In this document: positions 35,109-46,449 of the stretch, in pieces
Numbering within the stretch: position 1 is the stretch's first letter
Layout: each line of letters starts with the position of its first letter
Source of the DNA: Labyrinthula sp. Ha
Lineage: Eukaryota > Sar > Bigyra > Labyrinthulida > Labyrinthulaceae
Assembly (NCBI GenBank): GCA_015227615.1
Contig: JAALGZ010000014.1
Coordinates: 930,001-994,000, forward strand
DNA length: 64,000 bases
Direction of reading: 5' to 3'
Notes under the pieces: generated by a model
Told to the model about the DNA's origin: nothing
Database searches by the model: none
What the model saw: only the letters and a program-made list of their open reading frames with translations
Made by a program: the position numbers and the translations under genes

Positions 35109-35367
35109 TTAAATACTTTTTTTCCTTATTTTAAATGACGGTTCTACTCCTCAGTTCGAAATTCATGAAATCTCCTTAATTATCGACTTACAATAAACCT
35201 TGTCTTTGCAACTTGGCTCTTGAAATCTTTCACTTTTACATTAACTAACGGTTAGAATATGGCAGAGCTAATACAAATAATGAGGTATTCTTATGAAATA
35301 TCTATTTCTTTCATTACGTCAGTTCTGGGGAAATCTGCCACTCTCTCAATATTAGCATAAAGTAGCT
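35109..35367. other. Convergent 3' region, EF-hand / DDX42-like
   Basis: 259 bp between facing stop codons, with T-runs directly after the EF-hand stop and AATAAA-like words. Nothing else was recognised. Confidence 0.4.
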
Positions 35368-37521
35368 TCAAGCAACATCTGCTGTAGAAGGAGTAGCTGA
35401 CGAAAATCGACTTTGTCTTATAGTTTTACCTTTTTTCTTTGGGTCATTGCTAAATCTGCTTTTTCGCATTGAAGTATTCATAAAGTTTTCCTTGGGATGT
35501 TTTTCGAAGGCAGATGAAAATCTGCTTCCTGTTCGAGGTTTATGATCCTCCAATTTCACACCCAAAACCGAGTTGCTTAGTTTTATGGACAGAATTTCCT
35601 CAAAGGATAAAACATTATCTGGTCTTTCTACCTCCTGATGTTGTTCTTGCTTTAAAAGCTTGCTACATTTTAGAAAGGTTGAATGAACGCTGCCCAATTC
35701 AACTTCGTTCTCCTTCTTTCTTGATGAACTACCAACTAGCTCAACAAAACCAAGCCCATATGGTTTTCCAGTACCTATATTCAACCCTCCTTTACGTATC
35801 ATCTTCTCTGTTAAATCACTTGCAAGCATTCTCTTTTGTTTACGTTCAAAAACTTTACCTGTTCCCGCATTTACTAAGAAACTTGGAATTTTTCCATCCG
35901 GTCGCTGTGCCTTCAACCAAATAAAGGCGGATTTCCCAAATAAAGAATCAAGCTCTCCAACTAAGGCGTACGATTGAACTGGTGACACAAATTTCTTGAG
36001 CATTGAGATGTATTTTGTAAAGTTAGTAGTATTGAACCAGAAAACTTTACCGAACAGCTGAAAAAACTCAGTTCCAAATCGAGTTAAATCTTTGAACTCA
36101 CCAACAATAATATTAACCATGGTATCTTTCAAAACCTTCAAAGGAGATACTCTTAATCCATGGAAGCTCAGATCGGTGTTGATGAAAAGGGTCATTAAAT
36201 GGTAACATCTGTTTGCTTCTTCCTCTCCTACGCAGATTATTAATACCTTCTCTTTTCTACAGAACCCAGGTAAAGAAGTTTTCATCCATTTAACTCTTTG
36301 ATCTTCCTTCGGTAGGTTAACAAACTTTTGAATAATGTTTTCCTTCAATGAAAGTTGTTCTATCGCCTTAACACTTGCTTCAGACAATACACTTTCCTTT
36401 GGAGTGAGCTGTGCGATGAAGCAATGATACGGAGTGTTTTCTTCTGCAGCCACCGGTTTAACTTCCTTTGCATCAAGAATCTTACTCAACATGCTCGTTG
36501 AACTGATCTTGTTTTGTCCTCCCATTGTCAGAGAAAAAGATTCACCCAAGTAGTTAGGAAGTTCCATGCTACTATTAAAGAACAGGTCAGCAACTTCTTT
36601 TCGCATCACATCCGAAACTACAATTGTCTGTCGATCATAGCGAACAAGTTGGGAAATTGTTCTCAATTGTTTTTCCAATCCTTGACTCAAAGAAGAATCC
36701 ACCTTATCGTAAACCTGCCGAAACTATTATACACATAAAAGAATTCATACCAGAAAAGTCGTACGCCTAAGAAGGGATAAAGAGTCTTTAAAGGAGTCCA
36801 AAATCCCTTGTGGTGTGCCTAGAACAATCTCTCTTTCCAACATATTTATAGGAACATTCTTTGAAGTTGAAGGGATCACCGCTAATTCAAACTTGAGAAT
36901 TTTGGCTAATGCAGAAGCATAAGAAGCGTATTCTCGCAAAAACTTTCCAGAACTTACTACGAAAAGAAGAACTGGTCCTCTATCTCGAAGTTCTTGATCT
37001 GAGAGATGAACCAATCCAGAGATGAAGCAGGACAGAAAAAGTGCCAGAGGTGAGGTGTGAGAACCACAATATGCTACAAAAGCATTCAGACCAGATAAAA
37101 TAGTTGATACCAATGTATTTTGCACCAAATCAAAGTTTCCAAGGTTGTATTGTTTCAGATAGTTCTGAACTGTGTTTGGAATAGACTTTAGTCGATCAAG
37201 GGAATTTAAGATGGAAACTTTCACTCCGGAGGGAAAATTGATACAATGGTTCATGTTCAATTTAATTATTTTTTCTTTTACGTTTTCTTCCTTTTCATGA
37301 GCAATGAAGTTCCGCCGAAAACGCTTCAGCCTCTTTTTCTGCAATTCAAGTACGGAGTCGCGGTAGAAAAGGTCAATGTTCCCTTTATAAGGCTTAAGTA
37401 ACCCAGCTTCATCAAATGAGAGAAGAAGGTACTGGTTAAGCTCTGGAATATTTTTAACCTTAGCGTCATCAGCTTCAACTTCAGCAAGAAAATCATCTAA
37501 GAGATCATCTTCGTCTGACAT
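35368..37521 (-). CDS. Degenerate DDX42-like DEAD-box protein (pseudo-helicase), two exons
   Basis: Exons 36751-37521 and 35368-36714 give 705 residues. The N-terminus (DDLLDDFLAEVE) matches the DPLDAFM motif of DDX42/PRP5 splicing helicases. The C-terminal KKGGLNIGTGKPYGLG-type segment resembles the end of DDX42. The two RecA-like folds can be followed, but almost every catalytic motif is lost. Motif I AxTGSGKT reads AYCGSHTS (150-157), Ia PTRELA reads VSSGKF, and Ib is partly kept (GTPQGILD). Motif II DEAD reads YDKVD, III SAT reads VSD, and VI HRIGRTGR reads LVGELDS. ATP binding and unwinding are therefore not expected. DDX42 binds SF3B1 in U2 snRNP, so a structural role in the spliceosome is the natural inference. 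The coherent drift over 705 residues in an open frame argues against a pseudogene. Confidence 0.75.
36715..36750 (-). other. 36-nt intron, DDX42-like gene
   Basis: On the minus strand GTATGA...TCGGCAG, 36 nt, with an in-frame stop at the donor. Removal gives TTFL-VYDKVD, which aligns with the TYLVLDEAD strand of DEAD-box proteins. An internal TAG would allow a 27-nt version adding three residues; the 36-nt form fits homology better. Confidence 0.8.
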
Positions 37522-37851
37522 TTTGCGTATAAAACCTGGAGTAATGCCATAATAAGGTTGAGTATTCTGGTATTCTTTATGCAACAAAATTCAACGACCA
37601 TGACAGGCATATCAAAGCGGACTAGAAACAGTTTCAAACAAAACTAAAGGAAAGGTCGCTCTAATATTGGTAAGAGAGAAGTCTCATAACCCATTCTCGA
37701 TAAAAAATAAGTTCAACATATTCATGAATAAGCCACACAATTTGGAAAAAAATCACGATGAACTAAAGTTTAATGTTATGGTATCATTTCAGATCAAAAG
37801 CAATAATAAATTTGCGAGATATTAGGAAAAAAACACTAGTTTTAATTTGAT
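37522..37851. other. Intergenic, CBP20 to DDX42-like
   Basis: 330 bp between two minus-strand genes; it should hold the CBP20 3' end and the DDX42-like promoter. A short upstream in-frame extension of the DDX42-like frame (to 37587) exists, but its sequence is not helicase-like. No motif found. Confidence 0.4.
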
Positions 37852-38337
37852 TCAATAATCAAAAGTACTAAAGTTTGTTCGAGGTTCTGGAACATTTATT
37901 CTTCTCTGTGCGTCGAAGTGATGTCTTCTTTCGTCCGATTTCTGACCGCCGAATTTTCCCCTTCCATATTGCCTTCCCTCTTTGAATCCATGATCTACCT
38001 CAATCTTAATCCGTTTTCCGTCAAGTGCTGTGTGGTTAAGTGCTACATTGCAATCCAGCAGTGATTTTCTGTCCTTAAACAAAACAAAACAAAATCCACA
38101 AGGAGCTTTTTCTGTCTTGTGGAGTCCCATTATAACCTTTTCAACTCTGCCAGGGCAAACCATGGAGAAAAGGTTATATATTTGTTCTTCAGCAGTGTAA
38201 AATGAAAGATTTCCGACATATAATGTTAGAGAGGAAGCTTTTGCAGCCTTTTGTTCTTCATGTGTTTTGTAAAACACTTTATCCAGATAAGGTGATTTCT
38301 TGTTTGGTTCTTCAAGATAATCAAAAAGCTCCGTCAT
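37852..38337 (-). CDS. NCBP2: Nuclear cap-binding protein subunit 2 (CBP20)
   Basis: A single exon of 161 residues, the usual length. The RRM carries RNP2 LYVGNL (about 39-44) and RNP1 GFCFVLF (about 81-87), preceded by the conserved YLDKVFY segment. After the RRM comes the cap-binding tail DHGFKEGRQYGRGKFGGQ, near-identical to CBP20 of other eukaryotes except Phe where Ser is usual (RGKSGGQ). CBP20 with CBP80 binds the m7G cap of RNA polymerase II transcripts and promotes splicing and export. The start ATG gives the expected N-terminus. It is followed on the same strand by the DDX42-like gene. Confidence 0.95.
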   Translation of the reverse strand: MTELFDYLEEPNKKSPYLDKVFYKTHEEQKAAKASSLTLYVGNLSFYTAEEQIYNLFSMVCPGRVEKVIMGLHKTEKAPCGFCFVLFKDRKSLLDCNVALNHTALDGKRIKIEVDHGFKEGRQYGRGKFGGQKSDERRHHFDAQRRINVPEPRTNFSTFDY

Positions 38338-40549
38338 ATTGGTTTATGGTAATCCACCATTATATTTTATGCTGGACATGTAAAACCTCTTATAAGTCAT
38401 TAATAGCTTGGCTCAATCACCACGTAACGCAATAACGATGAACTTAAAACTGGGTAGACTTGGATATGATACATCGATTTTTTTGTGGATATAACTCATT
38501 GAAATTATTACTATGATTAGGGAATATTTGCTTCTGACAGTCTTGATTGAATAGTATCACTATTACTCGTTTCATGTACAGCTTTTCATAACGCGTTTGC
38601 TTTGGGATATAAATTCTCCTTAAAAAATAATTAAAAACTGTTTAGGTACTATAACATTTTTTTTCTTTCTATAAGTATAGCTCTCTCCGAAGTGTTACAA
38701 CGCTTTTTCTTGGCATTGTTGATATGTTGTCTAACCCTACTTGAAGTGAGACAACTAGCGCACCAAAGTAGCAACAAAATGGCTATCAGATCCAAACTAA
38801 AATTCCTTCAAATATATATAACTTGAATGTTGTTCTATTAATTAAAATCTTAGAAGGAGAGATTTATACTCTCTGTTGTATTTAGAAATTAAGAATAGTT
38901 TCTTGTGTGTTCTAAGACCTTGATCACAATAAAATATGGTTAGCTACAAAAATTCCAAAATATAGTTCAATGGCTAACCAGTACCATCATAACTAATAAT
39001 TTCTTAGATGGTTAAGTTAATTTATGAAAGGAACTTGTAACAGCGGAATATACAACAAATAGCATAATTATTTTTCGTTTAGTTTGTTGAATCCCATTCT
39101 ATATCAGAAAGAATTTCCTAGCAATACATAACTTTTAGTCCTTCCTAAGCATGTGATCTTTTCACATTGCAAATACAGTACATCAAAGGGTAGCAAGATT
39201 TACCAATAGATATTGGATAAAATACACATCTATGTTTCTAATAATTTAAACTCATGAATTCCTCTGAGTCTGTACTTAGCATTGTAATCAGTTACCCTAG
39301 CCATTAAGACTCCTCGGGACACTTAGTTCCATATATAAGATTTATAAACAACGTTAACTACCCAAAAACCATGGAAAAATTGATTTTTTACCCAAATACC
39401 TTTGGTTAATGGAGGAAATTACCGTAATAATACTGCCGTATTGGTTACAAAGTTTGTGAAATTGACTTCAATGAGGTTTGTTGTACATTAGTATTTTGAC
39501 AGAGCAATGTAGGAAAGTAGATCAATTGGAGATATATATATTAACTGATTGATAGTTTGACTTCTTTGTTATTATGTACTTTTAATTCTTTTGCATGGAA
39601 ACTTAGAAAACATAGCTTCCCCAATAATTGGTAATCCTAAATTAGGAAAAGAATAGTTATTCTTAACTCAATTTAAATAAATACCAAGTACTAAGGGGTC
39701 GATTCTAGATAATAAAAGTGAAAATAAATACATTTGTTACTTTGATAGGATTTTTTAAGTAAGCATAATTTAAGGCTCTTCGCTGAAGAACAATTCAACT
39801 GCAAGTTGGTGAATTTTTTAGTAAATCCTTCCGAATCTGAATGACCATCTTGTCAATATTATTGCTGAAATATATATCTACTTTCATTCAAAATATAATA
39901 AAATTTAATATTTAAGTGCTATTTAGTATATTTTTATCCTTGTATATCGAATCAAATTAACGCTAACATAAATTTGAAAAATGTTTGAAGTATGCTAAGA
40001 AACCCGACATGCAATACGATACAATTCATGAAGAACAAAAACTAAAAGGAATTTAAATAAGAACAATATTCTTCATTATTAAATCTTAATCATAGTTACC
40101 TTTATAGTTACCAGTTTCTTAAAACAGACAGAATATCATAGGAGCAACATGGTTTTAGCATTGACTCTTATAAAAACCACCATGTTTTGTAGTTAATATT
40201 ATGACTGTTAATATTAGCGTGTCAAAACTGCGGAAAAAACCTTTTCTGTCAGTGTTGCTCTTCGAGTCTACATTTATCTCATAAATTACTTTTTGTTTCG
40301 TACCATCATACGAGTTATTCCCAGAAGAAGGGTTTCAAGCTATGATTTTATATTTCATGTGATAGAGATTCTATTTAAGACGTTCCGAGGTTCTCCGTAT
40401 TTGGCTGCTGTTAGAGTACCTTTTCAATCATTTACTTTGCGGGTTAAAGTTGGGAGTGTATATTTCATGGATATTTGATGTTGAAAATAGGTCAATCTCT
40501 CTCTATATTAGCAAGGGTACTTTCTGGCTAGAATTTTTATGTTGTTATA

Positions 40550-41200
40550 AACGTGGAAATTGGGAGAGTTTTCTTAATAAAAAGAATATAAGTTGGAATG
40601 AAACTGAATAATCTTTATAGTTGCACATCTAGTAAGATCGACATTGCAGTCGACTTTAATCATAACAGCTTGATCGGTTTTTACCGATTACCTAGCCCTG
40701 TAAAAACCCAATTTCATTTTCCATCCTGTAAAATCTTAGTTATACCAATCAGTTCGTGAAACTCCACCAAAACCTAATATAAACACAATAATTTCTTTTG
40801 AACTCAACCTATATTTTTTTACAGATTGAGCATTAATTTGAATCAAAACCTAACCTGCGTCATTGATTCCGATCAGTGATACGAGTGGTCTGGGCAGTTG
40901 TGTGAATGATCACAATTTAGAACGAAAGAACATATGTGTTCGATGTTAGTAAATGATGCCATAATATCGGAATATTACTTCTTAAATTTTCATTGGGGGT
41001 AATTTCAATCTCCAATGACAGAAGCCCGACCCAAGTACATCTATAAAACCGCGTACATATCTCCTTTCGCTGTTTTCCAACAAACTCGCCTGCTGACGCA
41101 AACTTGTTCGGAGAAAAAAGTTTACGGTGATCTTGATTTTAAATGACTATTTTATGGCAGCAACTTAAATTAAGCAGGTTCTTGCTTAAAAGGTCCATGT
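40550..41200 (+). repeat. Dispersed repeat family A, copy 2
   Basis: Collinear with the reverse complement of about 6990-7620. It contains a TATA-like CTATAAAACC near 41040 that is conserved in the other copy (TTATAAAACC). The right end runs into the left arm of the inverted repeat starting at 41141, so element borders are not resolved. Confidence 0.6.
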
Positions 41201-42152
41201 CGGTCATTTATCATCACGAGAAGAATCAGAATTACAAAAAAGAGCACAAAAACACTAAACTAGCTCGTTCTATGCAAATTGTTCGAGTTTCTGAACGATT
41301 CCTGAGATCAGATATTCGCAATGTAATGGAAGAGATGTCAAAACATCCTATGCATGTGTAGTAGCTTGGCTTGTGACATTTGTACTCATTCTCACGATGA
41401 TGTTGATTATAAGACTTAAGATTTTAGAGTTCAGTTTGTTTTATGATGTGCTGAAAACTAGAGCTACTTTCCGTACCATTATTACTTGGCGTATCTTGGC
41501 CTGTTGCTTGTAAAGGCACCATCCTTCAAGCTGGATTTCGCTATTTTAAATCTTGTGGCACTCAGCCTACTAAAACGTCAGCCTCTCCGAGATTCAAGTG
41601 AAAGTAAGGAAAGGTAGAGAAAATTGCATAACTTCTTCACTCAATTTATTAAAAAAGTCACAGGAGACCCGTTTTTCTGGAAAATGGCATTTAGTTTATT
41701 GAAATCTTTGCGGGATGATCTTCCAAGTTCAACTATCCGTGACATCGCTGTACTTCCTAACTCACCATTAAAGCAAAACTAACTTATAGCTTCTTGTTAC
41801 GTACTTAAAAGAATCTGTTCTCTAATGATAAAAATTCTTCAGTTATACTGTTTTTTTTCTAAGAGTCAGAGGATTCCAACCTGTGAATCTAACTGATCTT
41901 GATCATGAGCACAAATATCACAACAAAAACAGCTGTATATACATAAGGTATTCAAATATTTTCTCCATTACGTCGCGAGTATCTGAGCCCAGAAATCGTT
42001 CAGAAACTCGAAGAATTCGCATAGAGCGAGCTAATTTAGTGTTTTTGTACTCTATTTTGTAATTCTGATTCTTCTTGTGATGATAAATGACCGATATGGA
42101 CCGTTTAAGCTAGAACCTGCTTAAGTTGAGTTGCTTCCCTATTTTACCGGTA
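41141..42152. repeat. Large inverted repeat, arms about 255 bp, spacer about 500 bp
   Basis: The left arm 41141-41400 and the reverse complement of 41900-42152 agree closely. Shared words include CGGTCATTTATCATCAC, AGAATCAGAATTACAAAA, CACTAAA, TCGAGTTTCTGAACGATT and TTTGTRCTCAT, in order. Identity by eye is about 80 percent or more. The left arm is open for 72 codons on the plus strand. The structure could be two inverted insertions of one element or a foldback transposon; arms this long would form double-stranded RNA if transcribed through. Confidence 0.75.
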
Positions 42153-42205
42153 CTTTTTAAGAATTTAAAGCATTTATTCTCTCAACAGGAGTGAATTACT
42201 GTACT

Positions 42206-42304
42206 ATGAATGATTTTGGTTTTACGAAGTCTGCAATATTGCTGATGGCTGTATTTCTAATTTCTCTGTTCAGCTATTTTTATTTAGGTAAAAAATTTCA
42301 TTGA
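42206..42304 (+). CDS. Candidate 32-residue single-span membrane peptide
   Basis: A short ATG-initiated frame: polar start, then about 20 hydrophobic residues (AILLMAVFLISLFSYFYL) and a basic end, GKKFH. It looks like a micro-membrane protein, but such frames occur by chance in AT-rich DNA. It overlaps no gene and follows the inverted repeat. Confidence 0.12.
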   Translation: MNDFGFTKSAILLMAVFLISLFSYFYLGKKFH

Positions 42305-42552
42305 ATGTTCTATGGACAAGTAGAAATAGAATTATTAACCTATAAACACGTGGTCAATTATTAAGTTCGCACCTTTAACAAGATATATGATTCCAAAGTT
42401 GGTCATAGTTGGGTTCTTCTTAGCTTTATTAGCGAAGTACTGAGTCTTAAGCTCACAGCTGAAATACATGTTTAACATTTAGACATCTCGGCTTAAAACA
42501 TAGCCACACATTTTTTATTGAATACTACTTAGTTCAAAACAGCTTATGGTAC

Positions 42553-42810
42553 ATGATGGACCCCAGAAAATTTTTGACTGTACAAAAGGTTCATCTCCCA
42601 AATGTTCTTAATATATCTTTACGCGTATCTCTCCTGTTAAGCTTGGTTATTCTAGTTTATTTTTTATTATTATCCTTACCCTCCCATAAAAGAATAAGTT
42701 CTTTGTTTCTTGGAAAGTTAGAACCAGTCGCTGTTTCCTGTTCCCATATTACTAATGAGCTAATATCTGTAATTAAGACTAACTTCCAGATGAAATCAAA
42801 CTATGTATAA
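42553..42810 (+). CDS. Candidate small membrane protein, 85 residues
   Basis: ATG-initiated (two ATGs in a row). Residues about 25-46 form a strong hydrophobic segment (SLLLSLVILVYFLLLSLP) flanked by basic residues, suggesting a signal anchor. No relative is recognised and no neighbouring gene supports it. Confidence 0.2.
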   Translation: MMDPRKFLTVQKVHLPNVLNISLRVSLLLSLVILVYFLLLSLPSHKRISSLFLGKLEPVAVSCSHITNELISVIKTNFQMKSNYV

Positions 42811-45751
42811 ATATATATCTATTTATTTAGAATGGCATGAGAAGATACAGATAGAGTAAGAATTGTTAGCTACGTTACTCATAATTTGAACACGGTTAGT
42901 AAAGTAAGGTACCTCGATCCGTTGCTTTGAACTAACTACTATTCTACCTAAGCATATTAGCACCCTGGTAATAGAGAATCTAGAGTGAGTAGATTGCTTT
43001 AAGTAAATTCATTCCATTAGTTGGACAAATTAAATAATAGGAAATAACCATTAGAGTGAAAAGACTAGAAAAAGGTGCTTATAAGAAAAAAGGATCTATC
43101 TTTAACTCCCCGTGTTACCTGGTAAAATACTAGAAATCAACCTAATTGTCTTTATGTTTTTTTGGGAAGTATGTAATCCGCCAATAAATAAAAGATTCTA
43201 ATTAGAAGAACCACAGTGCTGAACCAATGGATATAACCCGAACAGGATAAAATCTTTGTTACTCGTCCAACCGAATCCTTATATAGTAACTAGCAATCAA
43301 GCTTCAAAGAAAAGGAATGAAATTGATATCAAGAGAAGAATAAAACTAAGTACAAAAATCCATGCATCGGGTTTTCAAATCATTTTTTATTGCCTTATTT
43401 ATCATCTTATCCCATCAATATATATCTGGCTTGGTCCTGATAAGTAGACACGTCTACCAACACAACATTAACATGGAATACCCTTCTAATACATATACAT
43501 TAGGTGGAGTTGAATATTTTCCCTTTTGTTAATTACTTTGGCTACACCTTTACCCTTTGTAACCTATATTAACTTTTAGTCAAGTATAATTTTCCACATA
43601 TTTTTATTAAGAGAAAGGAAATGAGATTTTTCCTGTACTTACACCTCTATTTTCTTGTTTGGCTCTTTTGAAATTTGTGTGGTTCTACTTTTGATTAAAA
43701 TTTTTGAATATGTTTTGAAGTCTAGTTAAAGTACAAACTTCTTTTCGTAAATTGCAAAAGTGTTTTTGGTGACATATTACAACTATTTCTCGTGCTTTGT
43801 ACATGGAGGCAAAACATACCCAAAGATAATGTAAAAATGATACTTTAAAGATACAATATGATAAAGATCAAACAAGCTGAAGAAACGTATTATAGTGGTA
43901 GTGTGTTTCTTAATAAAAAATTCTACTTTTTGCATCGTTGCTCGTTTCGTCAATAATTGAAGGATTAAAAACAGAAAAGTACAAAGAGATGCCTTTAGGC
44001 TTCTTCTTAACAGTTAAGGCACAGAAGGATAGTTCCCGCAAGTGTTGATGACATCTTAGTGTTTTAGATGATGATGATTCAGAATTCTGTTTTTTTTAAT
44101 TCTTTCATTGTGCTTAAATTTCAGCTTGCAATGATCTTAGAGGCTTGCAGATCAGTGCTTGCTTGGGAGAAGATGTCTGATTTTAAACAACATTATCATA
44201 GGTGAGATATCTCAGTGGACCCTAGTGTCTTGCAGCTTAATGTTTTAGTTTAACTAGGTTCTCCAACACATGTTTACTACTTTGGTAGTACTTTCTCTCT
44301 ACACTCGCACGATTGGTAGTGAATTTGGTGTTGTCAGAGAACATGTTAAGATGGTAGATGTGACAAAAGCATTTGCCACTTCCACTGGGGACAATGTAGT
44401 CAACAGTTTTTTAACTTTGTTTAAATCACCCACTCAGCGTTGAAGTAAAAAACTAAAAATTGAACCATCTTCAGGTTAGCAGAACCTTGCTTAACCTGGT
44501 TCTAAATCTTTTCAAAACATTTTGAAAGTCCTTAACGTTTCTGGATCAACTCGTGCCGGTCACTACAATAAAGGTCATTAGAACTGCTTGAAGTTTATAG
44601 TATCATTATGTGGTAATATTTTTAACAATAAATGGTATTAAACTACATACTCGAGTAGCTTTGCCAACTCGAAAGAGAAGCTAAAAGTGCTAGAGTAAAT
44701 CACAAAGTGGAAACAGTGTGCCAGCCACGGATTTATGTCAAAAATGCAAATTTAGAATCAAAACTTCGTCTTTGAATGAAAGAAACAAAATTAAATTCAT
44801 AAATGTGAAGTTGAATTCACATTCATGACGCAAAATCACAAAAATAAAGTAATGTTGCAAGGTGCAAGAAACCATCCCCATGTACCAAGCATGGGTTCAA
44901 GGGAGTGAAACTGTAGGTAATAATTTCGTACCTAGATCTATAACGAAAATGTTATTTTTTTTAGACCCTAGATTTTGTTTAAGTTTGGGGGCAAAAGCAT
45001 ACTAGTGCATTAACTTTTCACAAAGAAAGAATGTTATTGTACTTTTTCAGTTCAGGAAGACCTCCAATAGAGTCATTTTCAAAATATGTAAAGGAACAAA
45101 TTGTTCAAAAGCTTCCAGAACCGGAGAAACAAGTAAAGAATAGGAAGTGTGTTTCACTTTCTATAATATTTAGCGCGGAAACCGTAGTACATATGCCGTA
45201 TCTAGAATAAGAAATAACCATGATGACACCGTATTTTACTGTTATAACATATCCCATAACATGAATAGTTTAACTAAACGCTTATATTTTCCACATCGAC
45301 AAAAAACAATCAGCTAATGTAAAAGAGTACAGTAACGTTATATCATTAACAGCCAAAAACAGTATTCCCTGCAACTTTAGAGTATATCATATATATCTCA
45401 GTATACAGCTTTAATTGTTGCACAGAATTTTCCACAATAGCGTTACTACCTGAAAGAGAACTATGGAATTTCTTACACACTGTAACTATCGGAAAAACAA
45501 ATATACGAGTATTGTCCAAGTTCTCACACACTTCAAAAAGCAACCATAAACGAAAACCACCTTCAAGAACCGGTAAACCAAAAAACAGTACATAGTCTAA
45601 ACATAGGAATGCACTCTAAGAATACCAAAAATGAGGTCACTAAGAACGAGTCAAAGCCCTGGGTCTTTGCCGACAGTCTTGGAATTACCCCGCGTTTTGG
45701 TTCCGTCAACTCTAAAGCAACACGAGTTATATCCAGACGAACAACAGCAAC

Positions 45752-46333
45752 TTGTATATACTCTACATCTCCCTGATTCTTTTAGTCATCCCAAATTTTT
45801 ATTCTAAAACTCCAGCTGTTGAACGAGATATTAGAAATGAACAACTCTTACAGCAGCAGATGGGAGGTATGCAACCAGTAGTTTTCAAAGAAGTAATCAC
45901 AATAGAAGAAGAACGGCGACAAGGTCCTTCTACATTTACAAAAATTTTGATTGTTTTCATTCTCTTCTCTGTATTTTTCGCTACTGTTTTTATTAGTGTT
46001 GATCCTTTTGGAGAAAATGAGGATCAAGCACAAGGTACACAAGCTCCAACAGTTGATCCAAATATAGATCTAGCTGCTCTTTGCGCAACCAGACCGAACG
46101 AAAACGCAGGTTCGATTTGCTTGGATGAACAGGTTTTTGCTCGATGTTTGCTTGGAGAGGTAGAAGTTGATGCCGTAGGAGAAATTATCCTGTTTCGTTG
46201 TGAAGATCGAGTTTTTGAGGATGTTGTTATTGGAGGATGTGAGTGTGAGAAAGGTGTTGTTTTGGGAGACTCGCAACCTTGTGCTGGAGATAACTCAAAT
46301 GGAATTGATAATTGTGATTTATCAGAAGCGTGA
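45752..46333 (+). CDS. Anchored protein with Cys-containing exterior domain; 5' end unresolved
   Basis: This frame codes from before 45816 to the stop at 46333; the coordinates give the open frame. The first ATG inside it is at 45860 (157 residues), but sequence upstream (AVERDIRNEQ) also looks coding. A plausible 5' exon with its own ATG begins at 45631 in another frame, and I cannot fix the joining intron (GT at 45754 with AG at 45853 works, 100 nt). The protein has a cytosolic glutamate/glutamine-rich start, one membrane span (ILIVFILFSVFFATVFIS, about 28 residues after the 45860 ATG) and a C-terminal domain with eight cysteines. That pattern indicates a type II membrane protein with disulfides outside the cytosol. 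The family is not recognised. It is convergent with the sirtuin gene, 116 bp away. Confidence 0.65.
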   Translation: MYILYISLILLVIPNFYSKTPAVERDIRNEQLLQQQMGGMQPVVFKEVITIEEERRQGPSTFTKILIVFILFSVFFATVFISVDPFGENEDQAQGTQAPTVDPNIDLAALCATRPNENAGSICLDEQVFARCLLGEVEVDAVGEIILFRCEDRVFEDVVIGGCECEKGVVLGDSQPCAGDNSNGIDNCDLSEA

Positions 46334-46449
46334 TTTTTTATCTGTATAAAAGTAGTCCAGAATTCTGTGTCTTTTAAAAAACAGATTCGGTTTTTTTCTT
46401 CGTCGTTAGTTATCAGTGAATGAATATTAAAAAATTTATTTTATTTTCC

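Larger units (their letters stand above)
38338..45630. other. Gene desert, 7.3 kb, with repeats and inverted repeat
   Basis: No recognisable conserved gene. It holds copy 2 of repeat family A (40550-41200), a 1-kb inverted repeat (41141-42152) and two small ORFs with hydrophobic segments (42206 and 42553). A short purine-rich GGGGG stretch near 44985 and a DVTKAF-like peptide near 44354 recall retroelements but are not enough to define one. Confidence 0.5.

Noticed and set aside
44350-44375. A DVTKAF-like peptide recalling a copia reverse transcriptase motif
   Set aside because: Only six residues match and the flanking sequence does not fit the family, so no element is called.
44975-44995. 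AAGTTTGGGGGCA, similar to a polypurine tract before a 3' LTR
   Set aside because: No LTR follows that I can find and no element interior precedes it.
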